Shown here in pieces: positions 41,895 to 46,987 of a DNA stretch of 46,987 nucleotides (position 1 is its first letter; each line of letters starts with the position of its first letter). The translations under genes and the position numbers were made by a program. The notes beneath the pieces were generated by a model. It made no database searches. It saw only the letters and a program-made list of their open reading frames with translations, and was not told where the DNA came from. The DNA comes from Planctomycetaceae bacterium (lineage in GTDB: Bacteria > Planctomycetota > Planctomycetia > Planctomycetales > Planctomycetaceae), in NCBI GenBank assembly GCA_002722955.1, contig PBMZ01000099.1, positions 1 to 46,987 of the forward strand, written 5' to 3'.

Positions 41895-44108
41895 ATGAGC
41901 TTACCGATTCGCCGACTCCGTCCGCTTGCTTTCCTGGCGCTTAGTTCAATCTTGCTGCCGACAACCGCAGTACGCGCGTCAGAACTGATCTCGGAGATTG
42001 ATTTCACCAACGACATCGTCCCGATCTTCACCAAACTGGGCTGCAATGGTGGGGGTTGTCATGGCAAATCGACGGGCCGAGGTGGCTTCAAACTCTCGTT
42101 GTTTGGCTATGAGCCTCAGTTGGACTATCAAGAGATCGTGCATGGTTCTCGAGGCCGACGTTTGTTCCAAGGAAACTCGAAACGATCGCTGTTGCTACTG
42201 AAACCGATAATGGCCGTTCCACACGGCGGCGGCTTGCGGATGAAGACAAGCGCCCCGGAGTACCAACTGTTACTTCGATGGATCAGCAACGAAACACCGT
42301 GGGGCAAGGACGACGCGCCCAGAATCGAAAGCTTGCATGTCGAGCCCTCACAGATCGAACTCGCGCGAGGTTCGAAATCGAATTTGAAAGTCACGGCTGT
42401 CTACTCGAACGGAAAGCATCGCGATGTCACTCGATTGACCAAGTTCAAGTCGAATGACCCATCGATCGTCCTCATCGACGAGCACGGAAAACTTGCTTCG
42501 CAAAACCGTACGGGCCAAGCTGCTGTCGTAGCCCAGTATCAGGGACAAGCGGTGGTGTGCCAGGTGCTCAGCCCGGCTGAGAAAACTTCCGAAGTCGACC
42601 AGCGACTGGCTGAATTTCAACGAGCCAACAAGATCGACGAATTCGTGATCGAGAAGCTCAAACGATTGCGTATCCCGCCATCGGAACCGAGTGACGATGC
42701 GACGTTCTTGCGTAGGACGACGGTCAAGATTTCAGGCCGCATTCCGACTCGCGAGGAAGTTAAGATCTACTCGGCAGACGACTCGAAAGACAAGCGGCAA
42801 CGGCTGATCAATCGATTGCTCGATTCGCCCGGTTACGCTGATCACTTCGCACAAAAGTGGTGCGACGTACTCAGGATCAAACGCCGAGGTCAAAACGATC
42901 GCACTTACGGAACGACGGCCTTTCATCGTTGGATGCGAAACTCGATCGCCAGCAATCGGCCATACGATGACATCGTCCGCGACATCATCACAGCCACCGG
43001 AAATGTGGCAGCCAACCCGCCCGCTCAATGGTACGCCGAGGTTAGGTACTTGGATCGCTATGTCGACGACACGGCACAAGTGTTTCTTGGTCTGCGCATC
43101 GGATGTGCTCGGTGCCACCATCATCCTTTCGAAAGTTATAGCCAAAACGACTATTACGGCTTGGCGGCGTTCTTCGGACGGGGGGACCGCAAAGGGGGAA
43201 GCGGGGTTGCCGAGCGTCGCTCGAACGAAGCTGTCTTCATCAAAGCCAGTGGAAGCGTAAAGAACCCGGCCACAGGTTTGGTTGTCTTGCCACACGGGCT
43301 TGGCAGTCAAGGCCTTGAGATTCCCGAATACGCTGACCCGCGGCAGAATCTTGTCGATTGGATGACAGCTTCGGACAACCCTTACTTTGCCAAAGCCTTC
43401 GTCAACCGCATGTGGGCTCACTTCTTCGGTCGCGGTATCGTCGATCCCATGGATGATTTGAGAGTCACCAATCCCGCGTCGAATCAGGAGTTATTGGATT
43501 GGTTGGCCGAGCAGTTCATCGAAAACCGATTCGACATGAAGTCGACGATCCGATTGATTTGTAGCAGCAACACGTACCAGTTAAGTGCCAACGCCGATCA
43601 ATGGAACGAGATGGATTACGTGGGTCATGCCCGCTTCTACCCTCAACGGCTTTCCGCCGAAGTACTGTTGGACGCAATCGATCAAGCGACGGAAGTGTCG
43701 ACACGCTACAGCGGTTTACCGACGGGAACTCGAGCCGTCCAATTGCCAGACGAAGGCTACTCGAACGAGTTTCTAAGAATCTTCGGCCGTCCGCCGCGTG
43801 AAAGTGCATGCGAGTGCGAACGCAGTCCGTCTCCGAGCCTCTCGCAATCGTTGTTCGTCATGAACAATAGCTTCGTGACCAGCAAGATGACCGGTAACAA
43901 TGGTCTGGCCGCCCGCTTGGCGAAAGACAAGAGGCCGCATTCCGAGCGAGTCACCGAAATGTTCCTGACGGTTCTGTCGCGAAATCCCGAAAAATGGGAG
44001 ACCGACGAAGCCATCAAGTATCTTGGTGAAGAAGCCGATGCCAAGAAAGCATACGGCAATTTGCTTTGGGCGTTGATGAATACGAAAGAGTTTTACTACG
44101 TGCGTTGA
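41895..44108 (+). CDS. DUF1549/DUF1553 protein with Ig-like (BIG2) domain
   Basis: This 737-residue exported protein has a signal at 1-28 (PLAFLALSSILLPTTAVRA). It begins with a cytochrome-like motif of the CX4CH type, LGCNGGGCHGKS (Cys50, Cys55, His56), rather than CxxCH, followed by GGFKLSLFGYEPQLDY. A BIG2 Ig-like domain spans about 145-235 (IELARGSKSNLKVTAVYSNG, VTRLTKFKSNDPSIV). DUF1549 follows (FLRRTTVKISGRIPT, FAQKWCDVLRIK, CARCHHHPFE) and then DUF1553 (VNRMWAHFFGRGIVDP, SNTYQLSANA, and RLSAEVLLDAID). It is followed after 52 bases by a DUF1501 gene, the standard planctomycete pair. The biochemical role is unproven. Confidence 0.92.
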   Translation: MSLPIRRLRPLAFLALSSILLPTTAVRASELISEIDFTNDIVPIFTKLGCNGGGCHGKSTGRGGFKLSLFGYEPQLDYQEIVHGSRGRRLFQGNSKRSLLLLKPIMAVPHGGGLRMKTSAPEYQLLLRWISNETPWGKDDAPRIESLHVEPSQIELARGSKSNLKVTAVYSNGKHRDVTRLTKFKSNDPSIVLIDEHGKLASQNRTGQAAVVAQYQGQAVVCQVLSPAEKTSEVDQRLAEFQRANKIDEFVIEKLKRLRIPPSEPSDDATFLRRTTVKISGRIPTREEVKIYSADDSKDKRQRLINRLLDSPGYADHFAQKWCDVLRIKRRGQNDRTYGTTAFHRWMRNSIASNRPYDDIVRDIITATGNVAANPPAQWYAEVRYLDRYVDDTAQVFLGLRIGCARCHHHPFESYSQNDYYGLAAFFGRGDRKGGSGVAERRSNEAVFIKASGSVKNPATGLVVLPHGLGSQGLEIPEYADPRQNLVDWMTASDNPYFAKAFVNRMWAHFFGRGIVDPMDDLRVTNPASNQELLDWLAEQFIENRFDMKSTIRLICSSNTYQLSANADQWNEMDYVGHARFYPQRLSAEVLLDAIDQATEVSTRYSGLPTGTRAVQLPDEGYSNEFLRIFGRPPRESACECERSPSPSLSQSLFVMNNSFVTSKMTGNNGLAARLAKDKRPHSERVTEMFLTVLSRNPEKWETDEAIKYLGEEADAKKAYGNLLWALMNTKEFYYVR

Positions 44109-44160
44109 TGGGCGTGCAGCCTTGGTCGCCTTCAATCACAAATGATGAATAGAAGCTCCA

Positions 44161-45534
44161 ATGAAGAATCTAGTCAATTGCTCTGGACCAATGGATCGCC
44201 GATCTTTCCTTAAGATTGGCGGGCTCAGTATGGGGGCGTTGTCGGCTGGGTTGAATCCAGCGTTGACGCAATTGATTGCTGCTGCTGAAGCTGGGCAGGG
44301 GAATAAGGATTTCTCGGTCATTCTAATGTGGGCCAATGGTGGCCCGAGTCAATTGGAAACCTTCGACTTAAAACCGAAAGCTCCGGCCGAGTATCGTGGC
44401 GAGTTCGAACCGATCGAGACAAATGTGCCTGGCATTGAGATCACCGAGTTGCTGCCGAACTTGGCGAAGATGGCTGACAAGTTCAGCATTGTTCGCAGTC
44501 TGCATCACAACCGGAACGAGCATTCCGGCGGAACGAATCGTTTTCTGTCAGGCTACACGCCCAAAGCAGCCAACCCCGCCGATGCCGAGTACCCCGAGAT
44601 CGCCACCGTCGTGGCCGATCAGTTGCAGCATCAAGCCAAGGACATTCCGTTAACAGTCGCCAACACAAAGTTCTACGGTGGTGGACCGGCTTACTTGGGA
44701 GCCGCTGCCAGCCCATTCATGTTTCGCGGTGATCCGAATAGCGAGAAGTTCAATGTCAGCGACTTAACCGTGACGCAAGCGGCTCTCGAAGATCTCAACA
44801 CCCGTAAGCGGTTGCTTGGGCGCTTCGATCGATTCCGCCGCGAGCTTGACGCCAAGGGGACGATGAGTGCACTGGACAAATTCAACGAGCGAGCCATCGC
44901 GATGTTGACCAGTCCTCGCACGGCGGAAGCCTTCACTCTGTCCAAAGAACCGGATGAACTACGCGACCGCTATGGCAGGACGTCATGGGGCCAGGGTCTC
45001 TTGTTAGCACGACGATTGGTCGAGTCAGGCGTGCGTTTCGTGCAACTCCAGGCAAGCTACCGGCTTAGCAAAGAGGCCGGCCGAGTCAGCAACTGGGACG
45101 ATCACTCGGTCAACACTCACACGTTTCGGGCTTATCGGGAACGCATGCCGACATTTGATGTAGCTGTACCAGCATTGATCGAAGACCTCTATGCCCGAGG
45201 CTTGAACGAAAACGTACTCTTCATCTTCTGTGGCGAGTTCGGGCGGACTCCAAAGATTCGTCACCAAGACAAGAAAACCAAGCGGCCCGGTCGCGACCAC
45301 TGGTCACGCTCGATGAGCATCTTTCTGTCGGGAGGCGGTCTAAAGATGGGGCAAGTTGTCGGAGCCACCAACTCCCGCGCCGAGGAACCCATCAGCCGGG
45401 TAATGAACAGCAATTGCCTACTGGCAACTCTGTACCACAAATTCGGCATCGACACCGAACAAGCCTACCTGGACAACTCAGGCCGCCCGATCCCCATCCT
45501 CACAGATGGTGAACCGATCGCGGAATTGTTGTAG
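44161..45534 (+). CDS. DUF1501 Tat-exported protein
   Basis: The 457-residue protein has a twin-arginine-type signal (MDRRSFLKIGGLSMGALSAGL, after a ten-residue lead MKNLVNCSGP). DUF1501 motifs run in order: ILMWANGGPSQLETFDLKP, ELLPNLAKMADKFSIVRSL, HHNRNEHSGGTNRFLSG, NWDDHSVNTHTF, VLFIFCGEFGRTPKI, GRDHWSRSMSIFLSGGGLKMG and LLATLYHKFGID. It is the downstream partner of the DUF1553 gene and likely co-transcribed (52-base gap). Compared with the copy at 4769-6208 it belongs to a different subgroup (HSGG and GRDHW motifs instead of WDNHSG and GRDHNHY). Confidence 0.92.
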   Translation: MKNLVNCSGPMDRRSFLKIGGLSMGALSAGLNPALTQLIAAAEAGQGNKDFSVILMWANGGPSQLETFDLKPKAPAEYRGEFEPIETNVPGIEITELLPNLAKMADKFSIVRSLHHNRNEHSGGTNRFLSGYTPKAANPADAEYPEIATVVADQLQHQAKDIPLTVANTKFYGGGPAYLGAAASPFMFRGDPNSEKFNVSDLTVTQAALEDLNTRKRLLGRFDRFRRELDAKGTMSALDKFNERAIAMLTSPRTAEAFTLSKEPDELRDRYGRTSWGQGLLLARRLVESGVRFVQLQASYRLSKEAGRVSNWDDHSVNTHTFRAYRERMPTFDVAVPALIEDLYARGLNENVLFIFCGEFGRTPKIRHQDKKTKRPGRDHWSRSMSIFLSGGGLKMGQVVGATNSRAEEPISRVMNSNCLLATLYHKFGIDTEQAYLDNSGRPIPILTDGEPIAELL

Positions 45535-45571
45535 ATTTACCGAATTCCTTAGCACTAACGAGCGTTTATGT

Positions 45572-45798
45572 ATGGCCTCTGTTCTCTTAGAACTTGATCT
45601 TCCTAGAGATTGGAAAGAATTCCAGATGCCGACAGTCCTGCATGATCGGCCTCAGGATTTACTCGATCAATTGGACCAAGATGGCAAGTTATCGAAACGG
45701 GAAAAGCGTGAGCCGAAGCGTTAACCGAGCTGGCTGATATAATGTCTTTGATGAGATTAAAGGCACGTCCTGCCATGAATAAAGTGCAAGATGACTAG
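45572..45798 (+). pseudogene. Small LPxDW-type protein paired with HNH nuclease, frameshifted
   Basis: From ATG 45572 the frame encodes MASVLLELDLPRDWKEFQMP, then LHDRPQDLLDQLDQDGKLSKREKRE, and stops at 45722-45724. Skipping one base near 45713 (GAG-CC-GAA, probably once GAG-GCC-GAA) restores EALTELADIMSLMRLKARPA and a stop at 45796-45798 that overlaps the ATG (45791) of the HNH frame. The restored protein of about 75 residues resembles the small charged proteins found directly upstream of HNH nucleases in planctomycetes and cyanobacteria. It may be an accessory or antitoxin-like partner, but no function is established. A one-base deletion has broken it. Confidence 0.75.
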
Positions 45799-46204
45799 CA
45801 GCCACATTCCAGTCAGGTTGGTTGCTCAAGTGCGCCAACGTGCAATGGAATCGTGCGAGTATTGCTAGCTTCCGCAAGAGTCTCAGGAAGCAACATTTCA
45901 TGTCGATCATGTCGTTCCGAGAGCGGCAGATGGACCGACCAATTTAGCAAACTTGGCGCTTGCATGTGTGACTTGCTCCCTCTCAAAGGCAGTTCGGCAA
46001 CGGGTAAGGGATCCACAGACCGGGACACTCGTGCCAGTATTCAATCCCCGAAAGGATGAATGGAGCAGCCACTTTCGCTGGACACAAACACAAAGAATTC
46101 GAGGCAAGACATCCATCGGACGAGCAACCGTTTCGGCTCTTCGGATGAACCGTCCGGAAATCATTGCGATTCGCCAGCAACTCTCAAAACTCGGCTTGAT
46201 GTAG
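45791..46204 (+). pseudogene. HNH endonuclease interrupted by an in-frame amber
   Basis: One frame from ATG 45791 to TAG 46204 encodes a 137-codon HNH protein: IPVRLVAQVRQRAMESCEYC, then TAG at 45866-45868, then LPQESQEATFHVDHVVPRAA, NLANLALACVTCSLSKAVRQ, NPRKDEWSSHFRW and a C-terminal GRATVSALRMNRPEIIAIRQ. The CxxC pairs (CEYC, CVTC) and HVDHVVP with NLALAC form the zinc-stabilised beta-beta-alpha nuclease site. Apart from the single stop codon the gene looks intact. A downstream start (for example 45953) would lose the catalytic His. Its start overlaps the end of the small upstream gene, so they formed a translationally coupled pair. Confidence 0.82.
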
Positions 46205-46234
46205 CGACAACCATTCAGATCGGAATGTCTTGTC

Positions 46235-46588
46235 TTATCCCTCACCCGGCCGCTTTTTCGGGCGTGGGCGAAGAACGAAGCTCAGGACCGCGACAACGAT
46301 GATGATCACGATGCCGGCGCGTGGGTAACGGCCGAGGACGAAGACTCCCATCAGCATCCCAAAGAACGTCGTTGGTGAGACGTTGGCCCATGCCGCTGGA
46401 CGTTTTCCGGAAGGCAGCGCGATCCAGAAGGCACCCAGCACTAGGCCCACCCGAGTGAAGGCGGCTTGCCAGATGTCGGTTTGATCACTGTGCGGGGCAA
46501 AGAAAAAGATAGCCGCGGCCGATGTTAAGCAGATCAAACACAACAGGCCAACTTTCGCGCGGCTGACTTGGATTTTTTGTTCGGGCAT
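46235..46588 (-). CDS. Hypothetical small membrane protein
   Basis: The 117-residue protein has about four hydrophobic segments: VGLLCLICLTSAAAIFFFA, AAFTRVGLVLGAFWIALP, TTFFGMLMGVFVLG and AGIVIIIVVAVLSFVL. A basic C-terminal tail (RPRPKKRPGEG) follows. No family is recognised. It starts 8 bases after the stop codon of the partial DUF1501 gene on the same strand and is probably co-transcribed with it. Confidence 0.7.
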   Translation of the reverse strand: MPEQKIQVSRAKVGLLCLICLTSAAAIFFFAPHSDQTDIWQAAFTRVGLVLGAFWIALPSGKRPAAWANVSPTTFFGMLMGVFVLGRYPRAGIVIIIVVAVLSFVLRPRPKKRPGEG

Positions 46589-46596
46589 GATGCGGC

Positions 46597-46987
46597 TTAC
46601 GCAAGAATCTCATTCACAATGCGGGGCTCTTCGACGCCCGTCAATCTTTCCTCCAAGCCGTTCCGCTCATAAAACAACTCGTGATGGTGCAGCCCTAGCT
46701 GATTCAGGATCGTGGCGTGAAAGTCCGCAACACTGACTCGATTTTCAACCGAGGCGAAGCCCATTTCATCGGTGGCTCCATGAATGGTGCCCGCTTTGAT
46801 ACCGCCGCCGGCCATCCACGTGCAGATCGCATTCTTGTTGTGGTCGCGTCCCGCTTTGCTGGCGTCCTTGGATGATGGCAATTGAGCAATCGGCAACCGT
46901 CCGATTTCTCCACCCCAAACGACCAGCGTCGAATCGAGCAAGCCGCGTTGATCCAAGTCTTGTAGCAAACCAGCAACTGGTTTGTCG
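46597..46987 (-). CDS. DUF1501 protein, C-terminal part (cut by window end)
   Basis: Only the last 130 or so residues lie in the window; the gene continues beyond 46987. The sequence is typical of the DUF1501 C-terminus: GLLQDLDQRGLLDSTLVVWG, GEIGRLPIAQ, GRDHNKNAICTWMAGGG, IHGATDEMGFASVENRVSV and a late LNQLGLHHHELFYERNGLEERLTG. It is closest in style to the copy at 4769-6208 (RGLL-STLV-WGGE, HGATD). A DUF1553 gene is expected upstream, outside the window. Confidence 0.92.
   Translation of the reverse strand, partial: DKPVAGLLQDLDQRGLLDSTLVVWGGEIGRLPIAQLPSSKDASKAGRDHNKNAICTWMAGGGIKAGTIHGATDEMGFASVENRVSVADFHATILNQLGLHHHELFYERNGLEERLTGVEEPRIVNEILA

Noticed and set aside
40197..45868. Possibility that TAG is recoded as an amino acid (two in-frame ambers)
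   Set aside because: Several intact genes here end in TAG (for example birA, groES and the STAS gene), so TAG works as a stop; mutation is simpler.

Overview
The window reads as chromosomal DNA of a planctomycete, most likely a Pirellulaceae or Rhodopirellula-like lineage. The evidence is the set of families that are almost a signature of that phylum: two giant DUF1549/DUF1553 proteins with cytochrome-like N-termini, three DUF1501 proteins (one cut by the window end), a DUF1559 pilin-like protein, a Tat-exported TIM-barrel sugar isomerase-like protein, LamG-type secreted proteins and a cyclic-nucleotide-binding Ser/Thr kinase. Genes are loosely packed and often on alternating strands. Many gaps hold perfect or near-perfect inverted repeats. 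No rRNA, tRNA, CRISPR array, transposase or phage gene was recognised.

Layout. 0-1.3 kb (-): an SDR dehydrogenase followed by a small sugar-binding-domain protein. 1.4-4.1 kb (+): a signalling block made of a degraded HK-REC-Hpt hybrid kinase, a receiver fused to an RsbW-like ATPase, and a STAS protein. 4.1-11 kb: a membrane protein split between frames, a DUF1501 gene and a DUF1553 gene (-), with a frameshifted DUF1559 gene inserted between them (+). 11.2-16.1 kb: pgi, a degenerate HD-GYP/PAS/GGEEF protein and gmd. 16.3-17.4 kb: an extremely charged secreted protein ending in a UUCG-loop terminator. 17.5-20 kb (-): sensor kinase, response regulator and sugar isomerase-like operon. 20-26.3 kb (-): dolichol-phosphate-mannose-synthase-like GT2, M42 peptidase, LamG protein, CNB-kinase, scpB and a membrane-anchored protein. 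26.4-30.8 kb: birA, an orphan groES, a membrane protein and a two-lobed esterase. 31-37.3 kb (-): a NarK-type nitrate transporter with an inserted soluble domain, a nucleoside-permease-like MFS protein, an aldo/keto reductase and a sodium:solute symporter. 37.4-39.3 kb (+): a haloalkane-dehalogenase/OleB-like hydrolase and an SRPBCC protein. 39.5-40.4 kb: a broken KAP NTPase with a leucine-rich tail. 40.5-45.5 kb (+): a secreted protein and a DUF1553/DUF1501 pair. 45.6-46.2 kb: a decayed small-protein/HNH cassette. 46.2-47 kb (-): a partial DUF1501 gene with a membrane protein.

Two themes stand out. First, at least six coding units are broken by one or two small lesions (hybrid kinase, 4.5-kb membrane protein, DUF1559, KAP NTPase, small cassette protein, HNH nuclease). 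This points to ongoing decay of accessory and signalling genes, or to sequencing error. Second, about ten intergenic inverted repeats of several sequence classes occur, some with 20-25 bp perfect arms around 8-nt loops. No complete, clearly new defence or metabolic system is visible. The strongest novelty candidates are the soluble domain inserted in the nitrate transporter, the receiver/anti-sigma-ATPase/STAS switch beside a decayed hybrid kinase, and the repeat families.
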